A DNA stretch of 64,000 bases from Selenomonas sp. AB3002 (lineage in GTDB: Bacteria > Bacillota > Negativicutes > Selenomonadales > Selenomonadaceae), in contig NZ_JNIO01000005.1 of the NCBI RefSeq assembly GCF_000702545.1, positions 62,001 through 126,000 on the forward strand, in the 5' to 3' direction. The position numbers and the translations under genes were made by a program. Below the pieces are notes generated by a model. It ran no database searches. It was not told where the DNA came from and saw only the letters and a program-made list of their open reading frames with translations. Within the stretch, counting starts at the first letter, position 1. Each line of letters starts with the position of its first letter. Shown piece by piece: positions 1 through 8,082 of the stretch.

Positions 1-347
1 TAGCCAAAGAGTACAACGAGCTGAGTTCCAAGCACAGGCAGCTCAAAGATTCTATCCGGCAGACCAAGTATCAATCCCAGCGTGTAGAGGCAAGGGCACC
101 GCTGGAGGCGGGAAACAAATTCCGTGCAGCACCACCATCACCTCCCTCAGGAGGCGGTGGTGGCGGTGCCAGCTACCCCACGCCATCACGTGATGCAGAC
201 CTCATCAGCAAAGCACTTTCCGGCGGAGCCAAGGAAGCCCAGCTGGTGGCAAGGTCAAAACCAGATGAGCCGGATGAGTGGAAGTGGCTCAGTGAGGCCG
301 AAAAGGATGACTTGCGAAATGACATGGCTACCATTGATAGGTATTAA
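1..347 (+). CDS. 3' end of a mobilisation/relaxase-like protein (partial)
   Basis: An open frame enters from the left edge (first complete codon at base 3) and runs 114 residues to TAA at 345-347. The first 30 residues are charged and look like the end of a coiled coil. A proline- then glycine-rich linker (PPSPPSGGGGGG) follows, and then a short acidic tail ending in DMATIDRY. Relaxases and mobilisation proteins of Firmicute plasmids often end this way, but no catalytic motif lies inside the window, so the assignment is a guess. The gene would originally have run into the palindromic terminator that the insertion sequence just downstream has split. Confidence 0.45.
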   Translation, partial: AKEYNELSSKHRQLKDSIRQTKYQSQRVEARAPLEAGNKFRAAPPSPPSGGGGGGASYPTPSRDADLISKALSGGAKEAQLVARSKPDEPDEWKWLSEAEKDDLRNDMATIDRY

Positions 348-487
348 AAATCCCATTTCCAAACGGAAATGAGATAAGTTGAAATATAATATATTTATTA
401 CATTCAGGGCGTGTTGAAAAACTCGACTAGAGAGGATTTACGGCGATTCATAATTAAATATAAATCGCCATCAATAAAAAGTCAGGC

Positions 488-1933
488 GAGGCTGTCCCAA
501 ATTCTGTGTAAACTCCATATCGTGATGTAAAATTGTTATTAAGCCAATAGGCTTAAGCCCTTGTCGCTAATACAAAACATATTTCTCTCTGCACGTCAAG
601 AAATCCTTGAACGTGCAGTTTTTTTATTCCGGAAGTCTGTCTTCAAAGTATACTGCCAGCTGGGCATGGATGATGCTCCAATCCTGGCGACGGCCTGTCC
701 ATTTCTTCGTTATATCTATCATGGCAAGATAGAGCATTTTCAGCAGACTGTCATCTGTCGGGAATACGGACTTGGACTTCGTCACCTTACGGAGCTGGCG
801 GTTGAAACCTTCTATGGTATTGGTGGTATAGATAAGCCGCCTGAGTTCAGGCGGGTACTTGAAATAGGTGCTGAGATTCGCCCAGTTGTCGCGCCAGGAC
901 TGGGAAATCTTGGGGTATTTCTTGTCCCACCTGTCGGAGAAACGCTCCAGCGCTGCCGTGGCAGAACCTTCATCAGGAGCGGCGTAAACCTCTTTCAGGT
1001 CAGCCATAAGCTCCTTCAAATCCTTGTAGCTCACGTACTTGCTGGAATTGCGGAGCTGGTGGATTATGCAGTTCTGCACCTCTGTCTTGGGAAACACTGC
1101 CTCTATTGCAGCGGAAAAGCCCGTGAGGTTGTCGGTACAGGCAATGAGGATGTCTTCTACGCCACGGTTCCTCATGCTGTTCAGAACACCGGCCCAGAAT
1201 TTGGCACTCTCGTTTTCGCCTACCCACATGCCCAATACGTCCTTGTGGCCCTCAAGGTTGATGCCAATGGCAATGTAGACGGCTTTCTTGACGATCTGGC
1301 CTTCACTACGCACATGGTAATGGATAGCATCCATAAATACCACGGCATACAGGCTTTCCAGAGGCCGCTGCTGCCATTCCCTGGCGAGAGGAAGCACCTT
1401 GTCCGTTATGCGGCTGATGGTCGTATCTGAAACAGAAAGGCCATAGATATCCTGAATGTGGCTTTCTATATCGCTGGTAGACATGCCCTTGGCATACATG
1501 GAAACTATCTTATCCTCAATGTCCTGGCTGATGCTGGTCTGATTCTTCTTGACGAGCTGCGGCTCAAATTCGCCTTTGCGATCACGGGGGACTGAAATCT
1601 CAACATCGCCAAAGCTGGTGCGGAGATTCTTGTGGCTGTGACCGTTACGGCTGTTGTCCGTCTCCTTGTTCTTGTAGTCATATTTACCGTAGCCAAGGGA
1701 GCCATCCAGCTCTGCCTCAAGGCCATTCTCCATGAACTCAGCTATGGTTTCCTTGAACAAGTTCTGGATGTCCTCCATGCTGGTGACGTTGCTTTCTTGC
1801 AACAGTGCCCGAATCTTCTCCCGGCGAGCCTGCTCTTCTGGGGTGCGTGATTTTCTGCTCATAAGAATACCTCCCAAGTGATGTTCTCATTTTACATCAC
1901 TTGGGAGGTTTACACAAAATCTGGGATAGACTC
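488..1933 (-). mobile_element. IS256-family insertion sequence with 8-bp target duplication
   Basis: A 1446-bp element bounded by imperfect inverted repeats. The left end at 488 (GAGGCTGTCCCAAATTCTGT) matches the reverse complement of the right end finishing at 1933 (GAGTCTATCCCAGATTTTGT), and the similarity continues for about 45 bp. AGTCAGGC occurs directly outside both ends (480-487 and 1934-1941), an 8-bp target duplication as expected for IS256. It carries a single transposase gene on the minus strand and looks complete and recent. The target is one arm of a terminator hairpin. Confidence 0.93.
624..1862 (-). CDS. IS256-family (mutator-type) DDE transposase
   Basis: A 412-residue protein of normal length for the family. 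The N-terminal third has the GYGKYDYKNKETDNSRNGHS-type block followed by the VEISVPRDRKGEFEP block that is typical of mutator-like transposases. The DDE core shows VVFMDAIHYHVR (first Asp), then IACTDNLTGFSAAIEAVFPK (second Asp) and a C-terminal TTNTIEGFNRQLRK segment carrying the Glu. I chose the ATG at 1860-1862 because GGGAGGT sits 6 bp upstream; an earlier in-frame start five codons upstream has no such site. It catalyses cut-and-paste or circle-mediated transposition of the element. The frame is intact, so the IS is probably active. Confidence 0.95.
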   Translation of the reverse strand: MSRKSRTPEEQARREKIRALLQESNVTSMEDIQNLFKETIAEFMENGLEAELDGSLGYGKYDYKNKETDNSRNGHSHKNLRTSFGDVEISVPRDRKGEFEPQLVKKNQTSISQDIEDKIVSMYAKGMSTSDIESHIQDIYGLSVSDTTISRITDKVLPLAREWQQRPLESLYAVVFMDAIHYHVRSEGQIVKKAVYIAIGINLEGHKDVLGMWVGENESAKFWAGVLNSMRNRGVEDILIACTDNLTGFSAAIEAVFPKTEVQNCIIHQLRNSSKYVSYKDLKELMADLKEVYAAPDEGSATAALERFSDRWDKKYPKISQSWRDNWANLSTYFKYPPELRRLIYTTNTIEGFNRQLRKVTKSKSVFPTDDSLLKMLYLAMIDITKKWTGRRQDWSIIHAQLAVYFEDRLPE

Positions 1934-1934
1934 A

Positions 1935-1966
1935 GTCAGGCAGTCCAAAATTGCCTGACCTTTTTA
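1935..1966. terminator. Terminator hairpin rebuilt at the right edge of the IS256 element
   Basis: GTCAGGCA (1935-1942) pairs with TGCCTGAC (1952-1959) across a 9-nt loop, with a T tract at 1960-1965. The 8-bp target duplication supplied almost the whole left arm again, so the hairpin is intact on this side. The A tract that would have been the T tract for minus-strand transcripts (AAAAA, 476-480) is now stranded beyond the left end of the IS. It was probably a bidirectional terminator between the mobilisation-like gene and the coiled-coil gene. Confidence 0.75.
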
Positions 1967-1984
1967 TTGCGCCATTTTACTGTC

Positions 1985-2896
1985 TTACTTTATCTGCCTT
2001 TCGGCCCGGCGCAGACGTTCCTCCAAAGCTTCATAGCGTCCCTGAAGCTTGCTATAACGCTCCTGCTGCTCCTCAATCTTGTTAGTTGCTTTCCTGGCCG
2101 CCTCTATCTCAGCTTCACGGACAGCATTCTCCTTGTCTTTCATCGCCGCTTCAAGCTTAACTTTGGCATCGGCCAGCTTCTCACGCAGCTCAGATGCACG
2201 GTCTTGTGCCACCTGCAAATCATCATTCGCCTTGGTCAGCCTCTGCTTGTAATCATCAAGATTTTCCAGCTTGGCCTTCAAAGACGCTATCTGCTCCCCA
2301 AGTTTGGCAATCTCAACAGCCTGATTCTCCTTGTCCTTGGCCAGCTCCTTAAGGTGCCGCTGACTCTCTGCCAGCTCACTGATGTGCTGGTCAATAATAT
2401 TCATCTGTTTGCGAATGGTGGCCTCACGCTCATCATGGTCACTGACAGCAGCATCACGCTCTTCTTTTGCTTTGGCTAATGCTTCCGCCTGAGCATCTAT
2501 CTTCGTCTGCCTGTCCTCAAGTTCCTTCTGCACAGCTTCTATCATTTCCTTACGCTCGGAGCACAAATCTCGCAGACGTTTAATCTCTTGCTCTTGATTC
2601 TCCATGCGGATAATAAAACCTTCCCTGATGCGTTCTTCGGCATCAGAGCACAGAGCCAATGAGGCCAAATACATATCCATAATGCGGTTGACGTGCTTGC
2701 GGAATTCATCAATTTCAGTCTCTCGCCCTGTCTTCTTGCGCCCTTCCTCGATGTTATAGAGGTTGACCAGATATTCCAGAGCCTCCCCTTGGTTCTCAAA
2801 GCCATCATCGCTCATCTGCTTCAACAGGTCAAAAGCCTCCTGCGGCCCTCGCACAGACCTGACGATGAACTTTTCCTTTGACTTCTCTTCTTCCAT
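1985..2896 (-). CDS. Coiled-coil protein with a ribbon-helix-helix-like N-terminus
   Basis: 303 residues. The first 50 (FIVRSVRGPQEAFDLLKQM... followed by a helical segment rich in Glu and Leu) could be a small DNA-binding ribbon-helix-helix domain. Almost all the rest, about residue 90 to the end, is one long heptad-rich coiled coil dominated by Glu, Lys, Ala and Gln (for example EELRERLADAK-like repeats). No enzymatic motif is visible. The arrangement recalls KfrA-type plasmid proteins, which have a DNA-binding head and a coiled-coil tail and take part in plasmid maintenance, but the resemblance is architectural only. ATG start with GAGGGGGG upstream. It is transcribed towards the terminator at 1935-1966. 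Confidence 0.75.
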   Translation of the reverse strand: MEEEKSKEKFIVRSVRGPQEAFDLLKQMSDDGFENQGEALEYLVNLYNIEEGRKKTGRETEIDEFRKHVNRIMDMYLASLALCSDAEERIREGFIIRMENQEQEIKRLRDLCSERKEMIEAVQKELEDRQTKIDAQAEALAKAKEERDAAVSDHDEREATIRKQMNIIDQHISELAESQRHLKELAKDKENQAVEIAKLGEQIASLKAKLENLDDYKQRLTKANDDLQVAQDRASELREKLADAKVKLEAAMKDKENAVREAEIEAARKATNKIEEQQERYSKLQGRYEALEERLRRAERQIK

Positions 2897-3020
2897 GTTG
2901 TCGCCCCCCTCATTTAAAGTTTCATAAATAGTTATAACACATTATACAATAATCTAATATAACACACAAGCCGATTAAAGCGAAATCATGCCCAGTCTGT
3001 CATCAGCAGTACATAGGCAA

Positions 3021-3046
3021 CAAAAAAGCGAGGCATAGCCTCGCTT
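3021..3046 (-). terminator. Rho-independent terminator
   Basis: AAGCGAGGC and GCCTCGCTT pair across a 3-nt loop (3026-3046). On the minus strand a TTTTTT tract follows at once (3022-3027). It ends the transcript of the small gene at 3077-3280 and its upstream ATPase. Confidence 0.85.
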
Positions 3047-3076
3047 GCATTCATTTCTCTTTTATATGCAATTTTA

Positions 3077-3280
3077 CTAACGAATGCCGCCTCTAAATCG
3101 CTCCAACGCCTCTTCTGCTGACATGGTGTGCAGCACATCCTCCAGAGCGGCCAGGAGGGGGACTACCTGCTCATTGTGTGTTTTCGCCTGTCTGGCGGCC
3201 ATGACAAAATAGGCATAGACAATATCATTGAACCTGCCGGTGTTGAAAAGCTGGCAGTCCTGTTGCTCGTAATCTTTCAT
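3077..3280 (-). CDS. Small hypothetical protein downstream of the AAA ATPase
   Basis: 67 residues beginning MKDYEQQDCQLFNTGRFNDI and ending EEALERFRGGIR. No family is recognised; the sequence looks like a short three-helix protein. I chose the ATG at 3278-3280 because AAGGAGG lies 11 nt upstream. A TTG eleven codons earlier overlaps the ATPase stop codon but lacks a ribosome binding site. It follows the ATPase with coupled translation likely and is closed by its own terminator, so the two form a two-gene unit. Confidence 0.65.
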   Translation of the reverse strand: MKDYEQQDCQLFNTGRFNDIVYAYFVMAARQAKTHNEQVVPLLAALEDVLHTMSAEEALERFRGGIR

Positions 3281-3309
3281 GTATCTGTATTCCTCCTTGT
3301 TTTCTGGCT

Positions 3310-4638
3310 TCAAATGAAGGGGGACATATAAATGGGCAATAGGCGTATATCCTGCTCTTTCTGGAAATCCTTAGTGTAGAGGATATATTTCTCAGCAATT
3401 TGGGCAGAATACTTCTGACAAAAGGCATCTAAAGAGGCGTGACGTTTGTAATTGGAGGACTTTACCTCTATCGGTACTACCTTGTTGCTTTTGGCGATGA
3501 GGAAATCTATTTCATAATTGGTTCCTTTGTCTTTGCTGGAGAAGGTATGGTAGTACAGCTCATACCCTTTGGCTGCCAGCATCTGGGCTGTGAGATTTTC
3601 AAACAGATACCCCAGATTGGCTGAAATCTTGTCACTCAGGAGTTTCTTGTAGATGTCGTTTTCGGTAAAAGCCTTGTTCTTGAACATCAGTGTGGTGAAA
3701 AGGCCGGTATCGGAGAGGAAGAGCTTGAATTTGGTCAGGTCTTTGTATGAGGCCATATCAGCCGAAGGCTGGCTGGTATGATAAGCTGCTAAGGCTGTTC
3801 TGGAATCAATCAGTTCGGCAATGAGATTCAGCGAACTGCCCGGCCTCAGAGCAGGTATGACGTTGGATACGGTATAGCGGGAAGCATTCCTGTTCAGCTG
3901 GGCAGGGATGGCATCGAAGAGCTGGGAAAGGCGGCCTGTGGGGTCAATCTTGTAGAAATCATCCTCATAGAGCTGAAGTATTTCACGTTTGACTTGGTCT
4001 ACGGATTCAAAATTATTTTCCTGCAGATAGGTTTCTACAGCTTGCGGCATACCACCGATGAGCATATAGAGCCGCAGGTTGCGCATGATTTTCCTGTGTG
4101 CCCCGTCACCTGCCGGTTTCTGCTTGCTGAACAGAAGATCCAGCATGGGGACAGTCACATCGTCCCCTATTGCCCAAAGAAATTCTTCGAAATCCATGGG
4201 GTACATATATATACGCTGCTCTTCGCTGGGGATTAGTATATCCTTGACATTTTTCTTGATGGAAATCAAGGAGCCGGTCTCTATGTAGTCATAGCGGTGA
4301 TCTTTGACAAGGCTTTTGATGGCCTGACGTGCCAAGGGGAAAAGCTGTACCTCATCGAAGATGATGACAGAGTTTCTTTCTTCAAGGCGTACATTGGTCA
4401 GCAGCTGCAGCTGCAGGAAGAAGAAATCCAAATCGGATATGTCATTGAACAGGCCGCGTATCTCTTGGGAACAGGTGGAAAAATCAATCAGTATGTAGCT
4501 TTTGTATGCTTGTTTGGCAAATTCTTCTACCACAGTGGACTTGCCCACACGCCGCTGGCCTTCCACCAGCAATGCAGTCTTCCCTGCTCGTGTGTCCTTC
4601 CACTGCTGAAGCTCACGATATATCTTACGCTTAAACAC
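3310..4638 (-). CDS. DUF4143-type AAA ATPase
   Basis: 442 residues. Walker A (GQRRVGKSTVVEEFA) lies near residue 30 and Walker B (SVIIFDEVQLF) near residue 95. The C-terminal third ends in YEIDFLIAKSNKVVPIEVKS, the PD-(D/E)xK-like signature of the DUF4143 region. These proteins are common in accessory regions of anaerobes; their cellular role is not established. I placed the start at the GTG at 4636-4638, giving MFKRKIYRELQQW, which fits the family's usual N-terminus. A longer TTG start at 4674 would extend into the repeat array upstream. The promoter region holds four regularly spaced 18-bp repeats. Confidence 0.88.
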   Translation of the reverse strand: MFKRKIYRELQQWKDTRAGKTALLVEGQRRVGKSTVVEEFAKQAYKSYILIDFSTCSQEIRGLFNDISDLDFFFLQLQLLTNVRLEERNSVIIFDEVQLFPLARQAIKSLVKDHRYDYIETGSLISIKKNVKDILIPSEEQRIYMYPMDFEEFLWAIGDDVTVPMLDLLFSKQKPAGDGAHRKIMRNLRLYMLIGGMPQAVETYLQENNFESVDQVKREILQLYEDDFYKIDPTGRLSQLFDAIPAQLNRNASRYTVSNVIPALRPGSSLNLIAELIDSRTALAAYHTSQPSADMASYKDLTKFKLFLSDTGLFTTLMFKNKAFTENDIYKKLLSDKISANLGYLFENLTAQMLAAKGYELYYHTFSSKDKGTNYEIDFLIAKSNKVVPIEVKSSNYKRHASLDAFCQKYSAQIAEKYILYTKDFQKEQDIRLLPIYMSPFI

Positions 4639-4655
4639 ATCATCACCAGCCTTTT

Positions 4656-4772
4656 TGCAAAATATGTAATTCAATTATAGCCCAATACTGCAAAATAGGC
4701 AAATCTATTATAGAGAATCTATGCAAAATAGCTAAATCTTAAATGGTCTGACACCGCAAAATAGGTAAATCT
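4656..4772 (-). repeat. Four 18-bp direct repeats with exact 33-bp spacing
   Basis: Copies begin at 4656, 4689, 4722 and 4755, each exactly 33 bp apart. Consensus on the plus strand is TGCAAAATAGGYAAATCT; the copy nearest the gene is the most divergent. They occupy the whole leader of the DUF4143 ATPase gene. A spacing of about three helical turns suggests cooperative binding of a protein on one DNA face, perhaps the ATPase itself. The 15-bp intervals show no sequence similarity. Confidence 0.85.
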
Positions 4773-4901
4773 TTTCTGTTCTTTTGGGAGGCGTACAGCA
4801 GCGTTGGCTTCTGCTGAGTGGTCTAAGTCCTGCATCCAGCAGTGGCTGCAGGTACGTCTCACGGGAGAAACCGCATTTTTGGCTAACACATGCCGGTTAT
4901 A

Positions 4902-4966
4902 CCCTTAAAGATTTACTTTTCCCTTAAAAATGGCTATAATATAAGGGAAAATAGAGGTGATAAGGG
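4902..4966 (+). promoter_or_regulatory. fic promoter inside a nested palindromic operator
   Basis: The promoter is TTTACT (4912-4917), 17 bp, TATAAT (4935-4940). Four copies of the hexamer CCCTTA surround it: direct at 4902 and 4921, inverted (TAAGGG) at 4942 and 4961. Both the inner and the outer pair are centred on base 4934, so the whole block is a two-tier palindrome covering -35, -10 and the ribosome binding region. The Fic protein ends in a winged-helix-like domain and could be the repressor. Confidence 0.75.
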
Positions 4967-4967
4967 T

Positions 4968-6014
4968 ATGCGTCAGTTCAATTATACAAACATCAAAGAA
5001 ATGACCTGGGATTCAGAAATTCTTGGCTATATTGCTGCCATCTACAAAGAAGCTGGAAAACAGGAGCTTTATCTGAAGCAAAGGCCAGAGGAACTGGAAA
5101 AACTGGTAGAGATAGCCAAAATACAGAGTACAGAGGCATCAAATGCCATTGAGGGCATTGTGACAACCAGCACACGCATCCGTCAGCTGGTGGAGGATAA
5201 AACCACGCCGAGGAACCGTGACGAGCAGGAAATAGCTGGCTATCGTGATGTGCTGAATATTATACACGAGAGTTTCGATGCCATCCCCATCACACAGAAC
5301 TTCATCCTGCAGCTGCATAAAATCATGTATAGCAATATGGGGAATTCTATGGGTGGCCGTACCAAAAATGTGCAGAATTACATCAGTGCTACTTATCCTG
5401 ACGGGCATACGGAAATATTATTCACCCCGCTGGCCCCTTTTGAGACGCCGGAAGCATTGGACAAAATCTGTGCAGAGTATAATCGTGTGATTGGCAATGC
5501 AGAGGTAGAACCACTTATTGCCATCCCCATCTTTATCCATGATTTCCTCTGCATACACCCTTTCAATGATGGCAATGGCCGTATGAGCAGGTTGCTGACC
5601 ACCCTTCTCTTGTATCGCAGCGGTTTTTACGTTGGGAAGTATATATCTTTGGAAGCTAAAATAGCCAAGCACAAAGATGCATATTATGATGCACTGGGGC
5701 AGTCTCAGCACGGCTGGCATGAAGAGTGCGAAAATGTTGTTCCTTTTATCAAATATCTTTTGGGTACCATAGTGGCTGCTTACAGGGACTTTGAAGACCG
5801 CTTCGCCATCGTAGAGAAAAAACTCCCTGCACTGGAAATGGTTAGGAAAGCATCTATGCAGAAGCTGGGACGCTTTTCCAAGCAGGATATCAGAGAACTG
5901 TGCCCCTCCTTAAGCGTAAGCTCGGTAGAAGGGGCACTACGAAAGTTGGTTGAGGAAGGGTATCTGGGCAGGGAAGGAACAGGACGTTCAACCCGTTATA
6001 TACATCTGAAATGA
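4968..6014 (+). CDS. fic: Fic-family protein with N-terminal inhibitory helix and C-terminal winged helix
   Basis: 348 residues. The catalytic Fic loop is HPFNDGNGRMSR (about residues 207-218), complete with His, acidic residue and NGR for AMP or other nucleotide transfer. A class II inhibitory motif (SNAIEG) sits near residue 65 and would autoinhibit the active site. The last 50 residues (FSKQDIRELCPSLSVSSVEG... ending RSTRYIHLK) look like a winged helix. The start is the ATG at 4968 with GAGGTGATAAGGG upstream; an upstream in-frame ATG at 4890 lies within the promoter. The arrangement is that of Fic/AMP-transferase proteins often linked with autoregulation. Its target is unknown. Confidence 0.93.
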   Translation: MRQFNYTNIKEMTWDSEILGYIAAIYKEAGKQELYLKQRPEELEKLVEIAKIQSTEASNAIEGIVTTSTRIRQLVEDKTTPRNRDEQEIAGYRDVLNIIHESFDAIPITQNFILQLHKIMYSNMGNSMGGRTKNVQNYISATYPDGHTEILFTPLAPFETPEALDKICAEYNRVIGNAEVEPLIAIPIFIHDFLCIHPFNDGNGRMSRLLTTLLLYRSGFYVGKYISLEAKIAKHKDAYYDALGQSQHGWHEECENVVPFIKYLLGTIVAAYRDFEDRFAIVEKKLPALEMVRKASMQKLGRFSKQDIRELCPSLSVSSVEGALRKLVEEGYLGREGTGRSTRYIHLK

Positions 6015-6027
6015 TTTCCTTTGACAA

Positions 6028-6057
6028 TGAAGGCGATGCCAAGCGGCATCGCCTTCA
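6028..6057. terminator. Hairpin between convergent fic and integrase genes
   Basis: TGAAGGCGATGCC pairs perfectly with GGCATCGCCTTCA around an AAGC loop. It separates two convergent genes and probably serves both strands, though neither side has a long T tract. Confidence 0.75.
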
Positions 6058-6081
6058 ATTTAGAATTAACCGTATCTGGAT

Positions 6082-7086
6082 TTAGTCATGAGGAACCAGC
6101 TTGGAGGTGTATCTCTTATCTAGTCGGTCAGCAACATGGGCATACCGGGCTGTTATTTTGGGATCCCGGTGGCGGAGCACATCCTGCACCAGTCGCAAAT
6201 CCTTGGTTTCATGGTAAAGGTTAGTGCCGCAACTGTGGCGGAAGACATGGCAGGAGTAGCCTGGATGCTTCAGGTCACAAGCATCCAGTGCCTTGTTCAT
6301 GATGGAGCGGAGGCCGTTCCTGGAGATACGCCCCAGCAGATTCCTATTAGATGAAGAAAGTATCAGCGGCGTAAGTACGCCGTCCTTCTTTATTTCCCGG
6401 TCTGTGGGGATGGCCTTCAGATATTCCTCCAGAACGGCAAAGGTTTCGTCACAGGGGTAGATAGGCTCCAGTCTGCCCTTGTGTCCCTTGCCCCGGATCA
6501 TGATGGCCCTGGCCTCCCAGTTGACATCTTCCACGCAGGCCCGGTGAACCTCAATGTTTCGCAGTCCTTCCACCCCCATCAGAAATAGAATGAGTTTATT
6601 TCTGTATCTGGTAAAAGGATCCTTATCTTCATCGAAGACATGGACTATTTCGTTCATCTGCTGGGGAGTATAGAAGTGTAGCAGGGCATCGCTGCTGCTG
6701 GAGGCGGTGGGTGCTTCAACCTCGGCAGCCGGATTGACCCGGATAAGCTCCAGTTTCCTGGCTGCAGCATAGAAAGCCCGGACAGCTATAAGCATGACTT
6801 TGATGCTTTCTGCCTTGTATTGCCGATTCAGCAAGAACTCCCGGTACATAAGTAACTGATATTCATTCAGGGCCAGTGGGTTCCGCTGATTGGCCAGACA
6901 CCAGCGGATGAAGAAGTCAATCTGGTTGCAGTAGTGCCGCATAGTATCGGAAGACGGATTGCCTTTGGCAATGACCCTCTGGATGAACTCCGGGTAATGT
7001 GCAATGAAATACTCCGGGGTAATCTGCTGGATGTCCAAAGTTTGGGATAAGTCTTTAGTTGCTATAGTCAAATTGTTATCAGACAC
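6082..7086 (-). CDS. Tyrosine recombinase/integrase
   Basis: 334 residues with an N-terminal SAM-like core-binding domain (residues 30-115) and a C-terminal catalytic domain. Catalytic residues are visible: Arg in GVEGLRNIEV, Lys region at GKGHKGRLEP, HxxR in CHVFRHSCG, His in LRHRDPKITA and the nucleophilic Tyr in ARYAHV. The start is GTG at 7084-7086 with AAGGAGG upstream. It probably acts in integration, excision or dimer resolution of the element. The 400-bp leader upstream contains several short inverted repeats where recombinase sites might lie, but I could not define an att site. Confidence 0.93.
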   Translation of the reverse strand: MSDNNLTIATKDLSQTLDIQQITPEYFIAHYPEFIQRVIAKGNPSSDTMRHYCNQIDFFIRWCLANQRNPLALNEYQLLMYREFLLNRQYKAESIKVMLIAVRAFYAAARKLELIRVNPAAEVEAPTASSSSDALLHFYTPQQMNEIVHVFDEDKDPFTRYRNKLILFLMGVEGLRNIEVHRACVEDVNWEARAIMIRGKGHKGRLEPIYPCDETFAVLEEYLKAIPTDREIKKDGVLTPLILSSSNRNLLGRISRNGLRSIMNKALDACDLKHPGYSCHVFRHSCGTNLYHETKDLRLVQDVLRHRDPKITARYAHVADRLDKRYTSKLVPHD

Positions 7087-7489
7087 GGGCGTCCCTCCTT
7101 CCTTAGATATCAGATAATTTATATTATTAAGGGAGAATGCTCGAGTTGTGTCTAATTATATTTTAATGTGGCTTTCTGGAATTAGCAATACTAAATTTAC
7201 AAAAAATTCTACACCTACGAAAACAGTCATAAGGTGTGCTTTTATGCTCATTTGAAACTGTGAAATCCACAGACCTGGTTTGAGCCGTCTAACAGCCTCT
7301 GTGAGCGGTTTTAGATTTTATGCGATAGTATATATGCAAAGAGTGGCTATCGTGGCATACAGGCGATTCTGAGAGGTCGTTTTTAATAAGATATGTACTA
7401 AAAATCTCAAATTTAGTTATCAAAGTATTCAAAGTCAATCAATTTTAAATTAATATCTATATCTTACATGGATAATTTGTACTATTTGA
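7087..7489. other. Intergenic region between integrase and metabolite operon
   Basis: No credible coding frame. Weak inverted repeats are visible: ACACCT/AGGTGT (7211-7237) and CGATAG/CTATCG (7323-7352). The 3' half is strongly A+T rich and marks the start of the low-GC block. A recombinase site or the metabolite operon's terminator could be here, but nothing decisive is visible. Confidence 0.4.
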
Positions 7490-7993
7490 TTAGTGATGTA
7501 AATCCATTTCTATTAAATATTTATCTAGTCGTTCCTGCATCGCATTTAAATTTCTACAATCCTCTGCTGAGAGTTTAATCATTGTATAGTTTTGATGGAA
7601 TCTACTATATGAAGGATAGCGAAATTTATTATTCATTATGGAAAAATCAGTATTCATAAAGACATGTTGATCCATCATGTCTTTCAATTGTTTACGCTTA
7701 ATTTGATCATTCCCCGAATAAATTTCAAGTAGTAAATCAATCGAATGATTCAAAGAATGACCTATTGTTTTTCTTATAGATTCGGCAAAATAGTCATTAA
7801 TAATATTAGTTCTTTTTGCAATATGATACTTTATCCGTTTTTCCATAGATTGAAAGTAATAATAGCCAGCTTGATTATATAAGCCACTATTTTCTAGTGC
7901 AATAGCAGCGCGTAAATCATCTTGTGATAATTTATTATACTCATCAGCTATATCCTCAGGCTTTGAAATAATAATTCTTTTACCGAAATACAT
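7490..7993 (-). CDS. HEPN-domain-like protein
   Basis: 167 residues, all helical in character. The segment AAIALENSGLYNQAGYYYFQ followed by SMEKRIKYHIAKR resembles HEPN helices 1-2, where a small-residue-rich helix is followed by E-K-x-x-K. RKTIGH further on has the R-x4-H spacing used in HEPN ribonucleases. It is the last gene of the A+T-rich operon and has a separate start 89 bp downstream of the HAD gene. HEPN proteins act either as RNases in defence and toxin systems or as non-catalytic partners of minimal nucleotidyltransferases; a nucleotidyltransferase gene lies in the same operon. The family call is by pattern only. Confidence 0.6.
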   Translation of the reverse strand: MYFGKRIIISKPEDIADEYNKLSQDDLRAAIALENSGLYNQAGYYYFQSMEKRIKYHIAKRTNIINDYFAESIRKTIGHSLNHSIDLLLEIYSGNDQIKRKQLKDMMDQHVFMNTDFSIMNNKFRYPSYSRFHQNYTMIKLSAEDCRNLNAMQERLDKYLIEMDLHH

Positions 7994-8082
7994 TTATAAT
8001 TCCTCATTTCCCCACATATAAATAGTCATATATCTTCGTGCGTAAAATAATTTTTACAATTTAGCCTTAACCAGTAATTTAA

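Noticed and set aside
442-468. Inverted repeat GGCGATT/AATCGCC with a 13-base A+T-rich centre, considered as terminator or origin element.
   Set aside because: No T tract on either strand and no repeated iterons near it, so no support for either.
561-1430. A 289-codon plus-strand frame lying opposite the IS256 transposase gene.
   Set aside because: It is the complement of the well-matched transposase reading frame; its protein has no family resemblance and no ribosome binding site.
4656-4772. The four regular repeats, considered as a CRISPR array.
   Set aside because: Repeat length 18 and interval 15 are too short, no cas genes are near and the array sits in a gene leader.
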